A stretch of DNA of 64,000 bases from Chryseobacterium indicum (GCF_021504595.1 NZ_JACSGT010000001.1:2232001-2296000); one strand, 5' to 3'. Positions 35,812 to 45,262 are shown, counted from the first letter of the stretch. Notes: a model not told the origin generated them from the sequence alone. Made by a program: numbers and translations.

Positions 35812-37701
35812 TCAGTTTTTAATTTTATAGAAATCTTGAGTCACTATTTTTTCTTCTTCAGAGCATTTGAAATTTTCATCATTCAAAGAAGAAAGATTAA
35901 CGTAGAGCTGGTTTTTATCCAGCAGTTCGCAAAGATGCTGTTTCTGTTCTTTCAGGTTTAACGTTTTAAAATCATCGAGGTGTTGCTCCTGTTTTTTGAG
36001 ATCTACATTATAATTAAGAAAGGATCTGAATTTCATTTCTTCCCAAATCTGAAGAAGTTCTGCAGTATCTACCGCAGCTTCTATTTTTTCAATAAAAGTC
36101 TGGTTGTATTTTTTTAGTTCAAGATAAATGAAGGAACCGCCGCCTTGCCAATTGACAGATTTTGAAATGCCGCCCTGTTCTCCTTCAATAACTTTTTTCA
36201 AACGTTCTTTAGCAACCGTTTCTATATAATCCATCTGCTCGATTCCGATATATTGACGGTTCATTTTGTGAGCTGTTGATGCTGTTGTTCCGCTACCTAA
36301 ATGATAATCCAGAACAATATCGTTTTCAGAAGTTGATATTTCAATAATTTTTGATATTAATTCTTCTGGTTTAGGATAATCAAATACTTTTTCTTTGAAA
36401 ATATTCTGAACTGTCTTTGCCCCTTTTCCAGAGAAAGATTCATCTATCCATGAATTGAAAACTGTTTGTTTTGTACCATCTGCCTCGTATATTTTTTCAT
36501 ATAGCTCTGTTCTTCCGTCTTTTTCCAATAAAACCACCAAATCATTTTCAATTGATTTTTCTATTTTATTTTTGCTCCATCTCCAACACCCATCTGTTCC
36601 GTCTGGAAGAATAGGAAAAATAATCTTATTTTTAAATTCAACTCCATAATATAAGTTAGGTCTATCAACTCTTCTACTATTACTCCCCCATTTTCTAATT
36701 AATTGAATCTTATAATTACCTTTTTCATCTTTAAATTTATAATTAGATAAATCCTCGACAGTTGTTTTAAAAATTTCCAATTCATTAATGTTTCGTGAAA
36801 AGCAAACTATTGTTTCATGAATTTGAGCAATGAATTTACTATCCTGCCTTCCACCACGACCTTTCCAAACAATATTGCTTATAAAATTTTCTCTTTTAAA
36901 AATTTCATCCATTAATATTTTTAGATATGCCTGTTCATTATCATCGCATTGAACAAAAATTACCCCATCATTTCTTAACAATTCCTTTGCTATTGTTAAT
37001 CTGTTCCTCATAAAAGTCAGCCAGGTAGAATGATTGAATCTATCGTTATACTTAAACCCATCATTCCCCGTATTGTAAGGCGGATCAATATAAATCAGCT
37101 TTACTTTACCGGCAAATTCTTTTTTCAGGGAATGAAGTGCTAAAAGATTATTTCCTTTGATAATCAGATTATCGGTAATCGTTCCGTTTTCATTACGATT
37201 GAATTCATCAAAATTATTTTCACCGTTTTGGTCAATTCTTTTGGCGTTGGTTAAGACTTTGGGATCGAACAATTCGGTAATTTCGTCCTGCGCCAATGTT
37301 TCATTGAAAAAGATTTCTTCCCTTTTATCTTCTTCCCGGCTTTGTCCGCCTTCCAGAACACAATCCTTAAAAGGCCAAACTAAGGACACTTCATTCCTCT
37401 GCTTTAAGTATTGATTTCCAATGGTGAGTCCAACCTTATTTTTAAACTGGGTGTAGCTGTCGTTAAGATAATTTTTCTGCTCCAGAAACTGGATAAACAG
37501 ACTTTGCTTAAAGACCAGAACATCTTTTACCTTAATGAAAAAATTTTCCTTCAGATCCGGATCTTGCAGAAGCAGTTCAATTAATTCTTCATCCAGATTC
37601 TGCGCTTTGCTGAGAACGACCCATTTTTTAACTTCTCCGTTATCGGAAACGTAATTAGGTTCCTTTTTAATTTGATTTTCAAGAGTTTGATAGAGTTTCA
37701 T
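35812..37701 (-). CDS. Type III DNA methyltransferase, Mod subunit
   Basis: A 629-residue adenine-N6 methyltransferase of the beta class, where the catalytic motif precedes the SAM-binding one: DPPY at 206-209 (YIDPPYNTGND) and GSGTT from 469 (DYHLGSGTT). The target recognition domain lies between (about 270-430). Mod sets the recognition sequence both for protection and, with Res, for cutting. Positions 36350-37000, coding the recognition domain, look more AT-rich than the gene's ends, as seen when such domains are exchanged. No long simple repeats that would cause phase variation are visible. Confidence 0.93.
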   Translation of the reverse strand: MKLYQTLENQIKKEPNYVSDNGEVKKWVVLSKAQNLDEELIELLLQDPDLKENFFIKVKDVLVFKQSLFIQFLEQKNYLNDSYTQFKNKVGLTIGNQYLKQRNEVSLVWPFKDCVLEGGQSREEDKREEIFFNETLAQDEITELFDPKVLTNAKRIDQNGENNFDEFNRNENGTITDNLIIKGNNLLALHSLKKEFAGKVKLIYIDPPYNTGNDGFKYNDRFNHSTWLTFMRNRLTIAKELLRNDGVIFVQCDDNEQAYLKILMDEIFKRENFISNIVWKGRGGRQDSKFIAQIHETIVCFSRNINELEIFKTTVEDLSNYKFKDEKGNYKIQLIRKWGSNSRRVDRPNLYYGVEFKNKIIFPILPDGTDGCWRWSKNKIEKSIENDLVVLLEKDGRTELYEKIYEADGTKQTVFNSWIDESFSGKGAKTVQNIFKEKVFDYPKPEELISKIIEISTSENDIVLDYHLGSGTTASTAHKMNRQYIGIEQMDYIETVAKERLKKVIEGEQGGISKSVNWQGGGSFIYLELKKYNQTFIEKIEAAVDTAELLQIWEEMKFRSFLNYNVDLKKQEQHLDDFKTLNLKEQKQHLCELLDKNQLYVNLSSLNDENFKCSEEEKIVTQDFYKIKN

Positions 37702-37720
37702 GGTGATTAATTTATTGAGC

Positions 37721-37728
37721 CAAATTTA
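37721..37728 (-). promoter_or_regulatory. -7 box before the mod-res operon
   Basis: TAAATTTG on the minus strand lies 20 bp before the mod start codon. The 200 bp between mod and the divergent helicase gene contain only this box and the helicase promoter. Confidence 0.5.
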
Positions 37729-37889
37729 TCATCTCCTTAAGCTTCCACATTACGGATTTCCGTAATTCCAATAAGTTTGAAATATCATATTAACCTTCTG
37801 AATTTTCTCCATACCTTTTATTATTAAGAAAAATATCCTAAAATCTCAAACCATCATCAAACAGCAATATTCCTCATCCGCGAAATAAC

Positions 37890-37897
37890 TATCTTTG
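37890..37897 (+). promoter_or_regulatory. -7 box TATCTTTG before the helicase gene
   Basis: TATCTTTG is a full match to the consensus and lies only 5 bp before the ATG at 37902, so the transcript should be nearly leaderless. Confidence 0.6.
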
Positions 37898-37901
37898 CAC
37901 C

Positions 37902-39209
37902 ATGGAATTAGAATCTATCTACGAAAAACTGCAGATTCAGGACATGAATCAGATGCAGAAATCTACATACAAAGCGACAGAAAACAATCAGGATGTTGTT
38001 CTGCTCTCTCCTACCGGTTCGGGGAAAACACTGGCTTTTTTGTTTCCTGTGCTGCGAAATTTAAAGAAAAACAGTTCAGGAATTCAGGCTCTTATTCTGG
38101 TTCCGGCGCGAGAACTGGCTTTACAGATCGAGCAGGTTTTTAAAGCAATGGGAACTGATTTCAAAGTTTCCGTGTGTTATGGCGGTCATGATAAAAAAAT
38201 TGAGGTAAACAATCTTATTGAAGCTCCGGCTGTATTAATCGGAACACCGGGAAGAGTGGTTTATCATTTAAGAAATAATAATTTTGATCCGAAAACCATC
38301 CAAACTCTGGTTCTGGATGAGTTTGATAAGGCTCTTGAACTTGGTTTTCATGATGACATGGAATTTATTTCCAATTCATTGAAAGGATTGTCTCAGAGAA
38401 TTTTAACTTCCGCAACGGCAATGGACAAAATTCCTGCTTTTACAGGATTAAAAGATGAAAAGATTATTGATTTTTTAAAGCTGAGCGAAGCAAAACCCGA
38501 CATTCAGTTTAAAAAAGTAATGACTACACCTGAAGAAAAACTGGACACGTTATTTAATTTAATCTGTAAAATCGGGAACAAAAGAACTCTGATTTTCTGC
38601 AATCACCGAGAAGCAGTTGACCGGATTTCCGAGCTTCTCCGACAGAAAGGAATTGACAGAGAAACCTTCCATGGAGGAATGGAACAGGATGAAAGAGAAC
38701 GCGCCCTGCTGAAATTTAGGAACGATTCTGCAAGAATTTTAATTACCACTGATCTGGCTGCAAGAGGGTTAGATGTTCCGGAAGTAGAATCGATCGTTCA
38801 TTATCAGTTACCGCCGAAAGAGGATGCTTTCATCCACAGAAACGGACGTACAGCAAGAATGAACGCGAAAGGTTTTGCGTATCTTATTATGACGGAAGAT
38901 GAAAATTTCCCTTTCATTAAAAGCAATACGCCGGAAGACAACGTTGCCGGATTTACCAAAGTTCCGGAAAAAACGCCTTTCCAGACCGTGTACATCAGTG
39001 CCGGAAAAAAAGACAAAGTTAATAAAGTGGATATTGTTGGTTATCTGCTGAAAAAAGGAGAACTCCAGAAAGAAGATGTCGGCTTGATTGAAGTGAAAGA
39101 CACGACTTCTTATGTTGCCGTATCAAGAAATAAAGTCAATGCGCTGCTGAAAAAACTTGCCAATGAAAAACTGAAGGGCAAGAAAGTGAAAATGGAGGTA
39201 GCGTATTAA
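37902..39209 (+). CDS. DEAD-box RNA helicase
   Basis: A 435-residue ATP-dependent RNA helicase. The Q motif is at the N terminus, motif I reads SPTGSGKT (about 43-50), motif Ia PARELALQ, motif II VLDEFDKA (a DEFD variant of DEAD), motif III SATAM, and motifs IV-VI include LIFCNHREAVDRIS, TDLAARGLDVPEV and HRNGRTARM. The C terminus (about 350-435) resembles a DbpA/CsdA-type RNA-binding fold (VDIVGYLLKKGELQKEDVGLIEV), suggesting a role in ribosome assembly. The promoter lies very close to the start, so the mRNA may be leaderless. Confidence 0.92.
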   Translation: MELESIYEKLQIQDMNQMQKSTYKATENNQDVVLLSPTGSGKTLAFLFPVLRNLKKNSSGIQALILVPARELALQIEQVFKAMGTDFKVSVCYGGHDKKIEVNNLIEAPAVLIGTPGRVVYHLRNNNFDPKTIQTLVLDEFDKALELGFHDDMEFISNSLKGLSQRILTSATAMDKIPAFTGLKDEKIIDFLKLSEAKPDIQFKKVMTTPEEKLDTLFNLICKIGNKRTLIFCNHREAVDRISELLRQKGIDRETFHGGMEQDERERALLKFRNDSARILITTDLAARGLDVPEVESIVHYQLPPKEDAFIHRNGRTARMNAKGFAYLIMTEDENFPFIKSNTPEDNVAGFTKVPEKTPFQTVYISAGKKDKVNKVDIVGYLLKKGELQKEDVGLIEVKDTTSYVAVSRNKVNALLKKLANEKLKGKKVKMEVAY

Positions 39210-39211
39210 GA

Positions 39212-39276
39212 TTAAGGTTGAGGTTAAGGCTGAGATTAAAACACAACGCTTATCTAAACCTTAACCTCAACCTTAA
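39212..39276. terminator. Long inverted repeat between convergent genes
   Basis: An 18 bp perfect inverted repeat (TTAAGGTTGAGGTTAAGG at 39212-39229, partner at 39259-39276) has a 29 nt loop. It lies between the convergent helicase and SMP-30-like genes and can terminate both. Confidence 0.75.
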
Positions 39277-39279
39277 AAT

Positions 39280-40173
39280 TTATCTCACTCCTCTTACTCG
39301 TGTCGGTAAAGTATAAACAGACTTTGAAGCAGTGATGAACAGAACTTCGTTATTTTTCCCTCCGAAAGTAACGTTAGAAGTCCAGTCTTCTTCGATGGGA
39401 ATATGATAAATTTTCTTACCATCTCTGTTGAATACATGAACTCCTTTTCCTGTTAAATAAAGATTTCCGTGTTTGTCTAACGTCATTCCGTCGGAACCCA
39501 TTTCACAGAAAAGTTTTTTCTCAGATAATTTTCCTTCACCCAAAATATCGTAAACATATGTTTTTCCGGCATCAATATCCGAAACATACAATTTTCTGAA
39601 TTTTTCGCTTCCTACCACTCCATTCGGCTGTGTAAAGGTCTCAAGTTTGGAAATCTGTCCGTCTTTATTTCTGTAGTATAAACTTTTGTGCGGAGTTTCC
39701 TGTTTAAAATCTACCCAGTAATCTCTTACGTACAGAGGATCGGTGAAATACATTCCGCCAAACTCGTCATTCCAGACATCATTCGGTCCGTTCAGTCTTT
39801 TGCCTTCAAAACCTTTCAGCAGAACCTGTACTTTTTTATCTTTTGAAATTTTCCAGATTTCGCCCTGATCATCGGAACAGGTGATTAAATTATCGTCTTT
39901 GTCGAAATGTGTTCCGTTCGCTCTTCCTGTTTTATTCATGAACTCTATCACTTTATTGGTTTTCCAGTCCCAATAATAAATCTTATCATTCGGCTGATCG
40001 GTAAAATATACATTTCCTTCTTTATCCGAGGAAGGACCTTCCGTAAAACTGAACTGATCCGAAACTTTTTCGGGCTTTACATCTTCATAAAACATTTTAG
40101 TGGTATTTACTGATTGACAGCTGTATACTGCTAAAATCAAACCAAGAGAACCGGTTTTTAAAATATTTTTCAT
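39280..40173 (-). CDS. SMP-30/gluconolactonase-like lipoprotein
   Basis: A 297-residue six-bladed beta-propeller of the SMP-30/gluconolactonase (LRE) family with a lipoprotein signal (ILAVYSCQ, Cys about 19). Motifs: SFTEGPSSDKEGNVYFTD near the start, GRANGTHFDKDDNLITCSDD, LNGPNDVWNDEFGGMYFTDP (calcium or substrate site) and SDGMTLDKHGNLYLTGKG. Predicted to hydrolyse sugar lactones, but many members have other substrates. The ATG at 40173 gives a proper lipoprotein signal; a TTG three codons upstream is the alternative. It is convergent with the helicase gene. Confidence 0.87.
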   Translation of the reverse strand: MKNILKTGSLGLILAVYSCQSVNTTKMFYEDVKPEKVSDQFSFTEGPSSDKEGNVYFTDQPNDKIYYWDWKTNKVIEFMNKTGRANGTHFDKDDNLITCSDDQGEIWKISKDKKVQVLLKGFEGKRLNGPNDVWNDEFGGMYFTDPLYVRDYWVDFKQETPHKSLYYRNKDGQISKLETFTQPNGVVGSEKFRKLYVSDIDAGKTYVYDILGEGKLSEKKLFCEMGSDGMTLDKHGNLYLTGKGVHVFNRDGKKIYHIPIEEDWTSNVTFGGKNNEVLFITASKSVYTLPTRVRGVR

Positions 40174-40434
40174 TCCGCACAATTTTTAAAGCAGGCAATT
40201 TACGATATGTAAAACGAGATTCAAAGTTTATTTTCTCTTTTTGATTAAATAAAAATGAATGATAAATGTCCGAATTGTACTATTTCAGAAGTAGATCATA
40301 TTAGTTCCCGAAACATTTATTACAGAGCTTTGTATCAGTGAAAAACACTACAGGATTTTAGTTAAAAACATCTGGAAATGAGCATTTAAACTTCATTAAA
40401 TGATTTCAGCCAGCTTTCAGATCAAATCAAAAAG

Positions 40435-41877
40435 ATGAATACACAGAACAGTAATTTTCAGGCTCCGGAACTTTATGAGGAAAGTTTTAGAAATTCCGTA
40501 GGAACAATGGACGAAACCGGAAAAAGAAAATGGGTCTATCCGAGAAAACCCAAAGGAAAATTTACCAACTACAGAGATTATGTAACTTATTTGCTTTTAG
40601 CGATATTTTTCACTTTACCTTTTGTGAAAATCAATCACAATCCTTTTCTTTTATTTAATGTTATCGACAGGAAGTTTTTTATTTTCGGACAGCCGTTTTA
40701 TCTTCAGGATTTTTTCATTTTAGCACTTGGAGCCGTCACTTCCGTTATCTTTGTGATGCTTTTCACCGTTGTTTTCGGAAGGATTTTCTGTGGCTGGCTT
40801 TGTCCGCAAACCATTTTTATGGAAGGGGTTTTCCGGAAAATAGAATACTGGATCGAGGGCGACCGTAATAAACAGATGAAGCTCGACCGACAGGAATGGA
40901 ACAGCGAAAAAATAAGAAAAAGGCTTACCAAATGGTCTGTTTACGCCGTTCTTTCTGTGGTGATTACCAATTTCATGTTCATGTATATTGTCGGTTATGA
41001 AGAAGTTTTCAGAATCATTACCGAAGGTCCCGCAGAAAATCCGCTGAAGTTTCTTGCCATGATCTCTTTTACTGCGGCTTTCTATTTTGTTTTTTCTTGG
41101 CTGAGAGAACAGGTTTGTACTCTGGTCTGTCCGTACGGAAGATTACAGGGCGTTTTAATCGACAAACAGACCATCAATGTTTATTATGATTTTAAAAGAG
41201 GTGAAAACCGCTCCAAATGGAAAAAAGACGAAGATCGAAAAGCTGTTGGAAAAGGAGATTGTATAGACTGTAATCAATGTGTTGTGGTCTGTCCTACAGG
41301 AATTGACATCCGAAACGGACAGCAACTGGAATGCGTAAACTGCACCGCCTGTATTGATGCGTGTGACGAAATTATGGTAAAAGTAGGTCTTCCGAAAGGA
41401 CTGATCCGTTATGCCACAGAAGCGGAAATTGAAAATCAGGAGAAATTCAAATTTACCGGAAGAATGAAAGCAACAACGGTAATTTTAAGTTTGCTGATTG
41501 GTTTTTTAGGATTTCTGATGTACGACAGAGGTTCCATGGAAGCCAAATTCATTAAACCGGCAGGGTCAACATTTTTCATTAAAAACGGAAAAATAACGAA
41601 TACTTTTATTTATACGCTTTTAAACAAATCCAACGAAAAGAAAACACTCACAATAAGAGTCTTAAATCCTAAAAATGCGGAAATTAATTTCTTCGGCAAT
41701 GAAAAAATTATATTGAAAGGAGATCAGATCTTAAAAGGAAATATCAACATTTCGTTCCCCGAAAAAGAGATCCGGTTTTCGAAACAGAATATGACGATTG
41801 GCGTGTTTGATGAAAAGGGGAATCTGGTAGATTCTTTCGACACGGTATTTGAAGGTCCTTTTCAATTGGTATTGTAG
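40435..41877 (+). CDS. ccoG: Cytochrome c oxidase accessory protein CcoG
   Basis: A 480-residue membrane protein of the CcoG/RdxA/FixG family, which reduces copper for assembly of cbb3-type cytochrome oxidase. Membrane helices lie near residues 45-65, 85-110, 155-175, 195-215 and 340-355. The heme/iron-sulfur-associated motifs include FGRIFCGWLCPQTIFMEG and VCTLVCPYGRLQG; two 4Fe-4S clusters are CIDCNQCVVVCP and CVNCTACIDACD. A C-terminal Ig-like domain follows. No ccoNOPS genes are in this window, so it is separated from its oxidase here. Confidence 0.95.
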   Translation: MNTQNSNFQAPELYEESFRNSVGTMDETGKRKWVYPRKPKGKFTNYRDYVTYLLLAIFFTLPFVKINHNPFLLFNVIDRKFFIFGQPFYLQDFFILALGAVTSVIFVMLFTVVFGRIFCGWLCPQTIFMEGVFRKIEYWIEGDRNKQMKLDRQEWNSEKIRKRLTKWSVYAVLSVVITNFMFMYIVGYEEVFRIITEGPAENPLKFLAMISFTAAFYFVFSWLREQVCTLVCPYGRLQGVLIDKQTINVYYDFKRGENRSKWKKDEDRKAVGKGDCIDCNQCVVVCPTGIDIRNGQQLECVNCTACIDACDEIMVKVGLPKGLIRYATEAEIENQEKFKFTGRMKATTVILSLLIGFLGFLMYDRGSMEAKFIKPAGSTFFIKNGKITNTFIYTLLNKSNEKKTLTIRVLNPKNAEINFFGNEKIILKGDQILKGNINISFPEKEIRFSKQNMTIGVFDEKGNLVDSFDTVFEGPFQLVL

Positions 41878-41879
41878 AT

Positions 41880-41935
41880 ATTGAGTTTGAGTTTGAGAGT
41901 TTGAGAGTTTTAGAGTTTTAGAGTTTTAGAGAGAA
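41880..41935. repeat. Simple repeat of GAGTTTGAG / GAGTTTTA units
   Basis: Short tandem units of gagtttgagagtttgagag and then gagttttagagttttaga follow the ccoG stop. A similar but shorter run lies near 1670-1690. No function is evident. Confidence 0.6.
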
Positions 41936-41969
41936 GTTGTTTGAGTTAAACTTCATACCATCAACAAAA

Positions 41970-42851
41970 TTAAGCCTTATATTTTTTAATAAATTGTGTG
42001 GGAGTCATTCCTGATGTTTTCCGGAAGACTCTCACAAAATAGGAATATTCTTCGAAGCCAAGGCGAAAGGCAATTTCCGTAAGGCTTTCATCAAGATACA
42101 TAAGCATTCTCTTGGCTTCCAGAATTATCCTTTCTGTAATAACGTCAGTCGCTGTTTTCTGCACGACCGTTCTGGTAATTCTGTTTAAATGTTTAGACGA
42201 AATTTCCAGCAGAGAAGCATAGAAAGCAACGGATTTTTCTTTTGCAAAATGCTCTTCAATAAGATTTTCAAACTGCTGATAATGTTTAAAGTAAGAAATG
42301 TTAACCTCAGAATTTTCTTTTCCCAGCTCTTTTGAAAAAGCTCTTGTTGCCTGAATAAAAATCTGTGACATTAGTGAAAGAATAAAACCATCTTTCATCA
42401 CTTCCTGAAGGTGATATTCTTTTTCCAGTGCTGCAAAAAGGTGATTATTTTCCCTTAGTTCCGTTTCAGTAAGCTGTAATTTTCTGGGGAAATTAACCGA
42501 TCCGAAAAAAGGAAAACTTCTGAGCTTCTGATTGACGTAATGCATTTCGTAAAAATCCTGTGAACAGAAAAAAATATATCCGTCGATATCCTCAGAAAGT
42601 TCCCAGCTGTGAACCTGTCCCGGAGACATAAAAAATAAGCTTCCTGCTGAAACGTCATATTTTTGAAAATCGATTTCATGCGTTCCGCTTCCTTTGGTAA
42701 AGAGAATTGTGGCATAAAAATCATGACGGTGCGGTTTTTCAATATGTCTGTGTCCTAAAACCAGATGCTCTTTCATTCGGTTAAAATAAAAATCTGAGGT
42801 ATTTTTACCCGGCTGAAAAAGATTGATATGCAGAACAGAAATAGAATTCAC
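41970..42851 (-). CDS. AraC family transcriptional regulator
   Basis: A 293-residue regulator with an N-terminal cupin sensor (about 35-140: KPHRHDFYATILFTKGSGTHEIDF, SPGQVHSWELSEDIDGYIFF) and a C-terminal pair of helix-turn-helix motifs (about 190-290) ending in the AraC signature EIAFRLGFEEYSYFVRVFRK. The cupin suggests a small-molecule ligand. The targets are unknown; no gene shares its orientation nearby. It is convergent with ccoG and divergent from the MerR gene. Confidence 0.9.
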   Translation of the reverse strand: MNSISVLHINLFQPGKNTSDFYFNRMKEHLVLGHRHIEKPHRHDFYATILFTKGSGTHEIDFQKYDVSAGSLFFMSPGQVHSWELSEDIDGYIFFCSQDFYEMHYVNQKLRSFPFFGSVNFPRKLQLTETELRENNHLFAALEKEYHLQEVMKDGFILSLMSQIFIQATRAFSKELGKENSEVNISYFKHYQQFENLIEEHFAKEKSVAFYASLLEISSKHLNRITRTVVQKTATDVITERIILEAKRMLMYLDESLTEIAFRLGFEEYSYFVRVFRKTSGMTPTQFIKKYKA

Positions 42852-42990
42852 TTTTTTATAGGTTTTTCATCATCAAAAATAACAAAAAGAATTACATTTC
42901 CTCACCTTAAAATTCACATTGAACCCTGATTTACAAAGCGGAGAATGAACTTTTTGCCCTCTTAATTTGCTGTGGGATTTAAAAAATTTT

Positions 42991-42998
42991 TATCTTTG
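42991..42998 (+). promoter_or_regulatory. -7 box TATCTTTG before the MerR-like gene
   Basis: A full consensus match, 19 bp before the ATG at 43017. It supports that start over an upstream GTG at 42972, which would put the promoter inside the gene. Confidence 0.65.
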
Positions 42999-43016
42999 AA
43001 CATTACGATTCTAAAA

Positions 43017-43361
43017 ATGAAGATAAATTTACCTGATAAACTGTATTATTCAATAGGAGAAGTAGCGAAAGCTTTTGATGTAAATACTTCATTAATACGT
43101 TATTGGGAACAGGAATTCCCTATCATTAAGCCTAAAAAGAACAAAAAAGGCAACCGGTATTTCACTCCGGAAGACATTAAAAATCTTCAGATCATTTATC
43201 ATCTCGTAAAAGAAAAAGGCTACACTCTGGACGGTGCCAAAATCGCATTAACCACCAACAGCAAGATCTCCGAAACCATCACCATTATCGACAGGCTGGA
43301 ATTTGTAAAGGCTGAATTACTGAAGCTGAAGGAGTCTTTGGCGGATAGGAATGTAGAATAA
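43017..43361 (+). CDS. MerR family transcriptional regulator (single-domain)
   Basis: A 114-residue MerR-type protein. The winged helix opens YSIGEVAKAFDVNTSLIRYWEQ and continues NRYFTPEDIKNLQIIYHLV; a dimerising coiled coil (about 85-112, FVKAELLKLKESL) follows. No cysteine or ligand pocket remains, so it is the short form used in basic regulation in Bacteroidota. The ATG at 43017 is chosen because the -7 box lies just upstream. Targets unknown. Confidence 0.9.
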   Translation: MKINLPDKLYYSIGEVAKAFDVNTSLIRYWEQEFPIIKPKKNKKGNRYFTPEDIKNLQIIYHLVKEKGYTLDGAKIALTTNSKISETITIIDRLEFVKAELLKLKESLADRNVE

Positions 43362-43491
43362 TTGAAATCTTTCATTCATAATTTTATTTCAATTCATTTT
43401 TTAAAGCAGAATAAAAGAATTTATATCCTAAAATAATCCAATTGCAACTCCCTCATTGCGAATACTTAACAGAATGATTAAGTTTACAGCG

Positions 43492-44790
43492 ATGAAAAAA
43501 AACTATTACCAGAGATTGGCAGTCATGGGAATATTGCTGATCATTTTATTCGCTTTTCAAAAATATACAAGTAAGGAAAAGGAAGAATTTCCCGATGTTC
43601 AGTTTATCACACAACCATTCGCTGTGCTCCATCTCACAGAGTTTGATCCTAATGAACTGGATGAAAAACAATGGCAGAATTTAGGCTTTACGGAAAAACA
43701 AACAGCGACGATTCTTAATTATAAGAAAGTAGTCGGAGGAAGATTTGTATCAAAGGAACAGCTTAAAAAATGCTTTGTCATTTCTGAGAAAAAGTTTTCG
43801 GACCTTAACCATTATATTTTACTTCCGGAAACCGGTAAAGAAGCAAAATCAGTTGCATTCAAAAGTCTTGAAAAGAAATCGATAACGGTGAGAGGGAAAT
43901 TTAACCCCGATCTTTATTCGGCAGACGACTGGACGAAAATGGGCTTTAGTGAAAAGCAGGCAGAAGCTATTTTAAAATACAAAAGTTATCTGGGCGGAAG
44001 TTTTGTGAGCAAGGAAAAATTCAGAGAGTGCTTTATCATCAGTGAAGAGAATTTTCAGAAGATCAATCCTTATCTTATTCTGCCGGAGAAAACACCGGAA
44101 AATTACAGAGCTGCTAAAAATTTTAATACCGATAAAAAGAAAATTCAATATCGTTCTTTCGATCCGAATGCATTGGATATTGAAGGCTGGAAATCCTTTG
44201 GTTTCTCCGATAAACAGGTACAAATTATTATCAATTACCGTGACAGGAATTTAAAAGGAAGTTTTAAAAGTCTGGAAGACATTCAGAAGTGTTTCGTCAT
44301 TTCTTCTGAGAAATTTGAGGAAATGAAACCCTTCATTAAATTCAATGCAGAAACAATTGCGGTGAGTAAAAATGAGAAACCTGAAAATAAGCAGCAGGAA
44401 AAAACAGATTTTACCAAGGTAGATTTAAACTCTATAACCTACAAGCAGCTTATAGAGTTTGGATTTGACGGAAAAGCAGCCGGTTCGATGATCGGTTTCA
44501 GAAACAAGCTTGGCGGATTCGTGAATAAAGAACAGATTCTTTCCACGTACAATATTGATCCGGAACTGACGAAAAAATTACTTTCAACCGCACCCCTTAC
44601 AACTTCGAATGTTCAGAAATATACGTTGCAGGATGCTCCGGAAGAATGGCTGAAAAATCATCCTTATTTTAAATATTCTGCAGAAAAAATTATTTTTTAC
44701 CGAATCTCCGAAAAAGATGAAAAGAAAATCTGGAAAATGCTGAAACTGAAACCGGAGTATGAAGTGAGGATGAAATGGTATTTGAAGTAG
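43492..44790 (+). CDS. Membrane-anchored protein with four helix-hairpin-helix repeats
   Basis: A 432-residue protein with one N-terminal helix (LAVMGILLIILFAFQKY) and four tandem units of roughly 60-75 residues. Each pairs an F-D-P-N/V-D-L-N start (FDPNELDEKQWQNLGF, FNPDLYSADDWTKMGF, FDPNALDIEGWKSFGF, VDLNSITYKQLIEFGF) with a GGRFVSKEQLKKCF-like second half. The units resemble ComEA-type helix-hairpin-helix domains. In other bacteria a single such domain binds DNA during uptake; a four-repeat version may bind longer DNA or have become structural. ATG at 43474 is an alternative start; I choose 43492 because it gives a clean signal anchor. Confidence 0.75.
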   Translation: MKKNYYQRLAVMGILLIILFAFQKYTSKEKEEFPDVQFITQPFAVLHLTEFDPNELDEKQWQNLGFTEKQTATILNYKKVVGGRFVSKEQLKKCFVISEKKFSDLNHYILLPETGKEAKSVAFKSLEKKSITVRGKFNPDLYSADDWTKMGFSEKQAEAILKYKSYLGGSFVSKEKFRECFIISEENFQKINPYLILPEKTPENYRAAKNFNTDKKKIQYRSFDPNALDIEGWKSFGFSDKQVQIIINYRDRNLKGSFKSLEDIQKCFVISSEKFEEMKPFIKFNAETIAVSKNEKPENKQQEKTDFTKVDLNSITYKQLIEFGFDGKAAGSMIGFRNKLGGFVNKEQILSTYNIDPELTKKLLSTAPLTTSNVQKYTLQDAPEEWLKNHPYFKYSAEKIIFYRISEKDEKKIWKMLKLKPEYEVRMKWYLK

Positions 44791-44900
44791 GATACTATTT
44801 TTTACACTTTTATTGAACCGCAAAAGAAGCATAACATTAAAATATTGTATTTAAAATTAACAAGATACCTCTTTGAATTAACTTAAATTTATTAATTAAA

Positions 44901-45165
44901 TCTGCCTAATCCGCTCAATCTGCGGGAGATAAAATAAAACTTTTTGAGATTCTTCCTCTGTCAGAATAACAATGCAACGTTAATTTTTTTGTCAAAATAT
45001 TTTTTTAACAATTTTTCATTGTTTTAAGTATTATAGGAAGTATTCGCAATGTCACCCTGAGCTTTTCGAAGGGTTATTCATCACTGTTCTTTAAAGTTAA
45101 TTTATCAGACTTTGCTTAGATCATTACAGGATGACAAAAAAGCTGTAAATACATTCAAGAAAATA
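44901..45165. repeat. Duplicated intergenic sequence, copy 1
   Basis: This stretch, from ccgctcaatctgcgggagat to gatgacaaaaaagctgtaaa, is repeated as a second copy that begins at about 45190 and is broken by the IS1595 insertion, resuming at 47377 and ending near 47612. Both copies include caatgtcaccctgagctt and ggatgacaaaaaa and the GAGATTCTTC repeat. The copies differ at scattered positions, so the duplication predates the insertion. Apart from this repeat and the insertion sequence, the 44791-45313 gap holds nothing I can identify. Confidence 0.8.
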
Positions 45166-45262
45166 TAAACAATTTTAAATTGCAAAAAATCTGCGCAATC
45201 TGTAAAATCTGCGGGAGATAAAAAACTTTGGCAACTATATATAATTTTACACTACAATAATT

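Noticed and set aside
33255..37701. A larger defence island such as BREX or DISARM
   Set aside because: Only mod and res are present; neighbours are housekeeping genes, so a plain type III restriction-modification system is sufficient.
35812..37701. Phase variation of mod by simple repeats
   Set aside because: No tandem tetra- or pentanucleotide tract or long homopolymer is present in the gene or just upstream.
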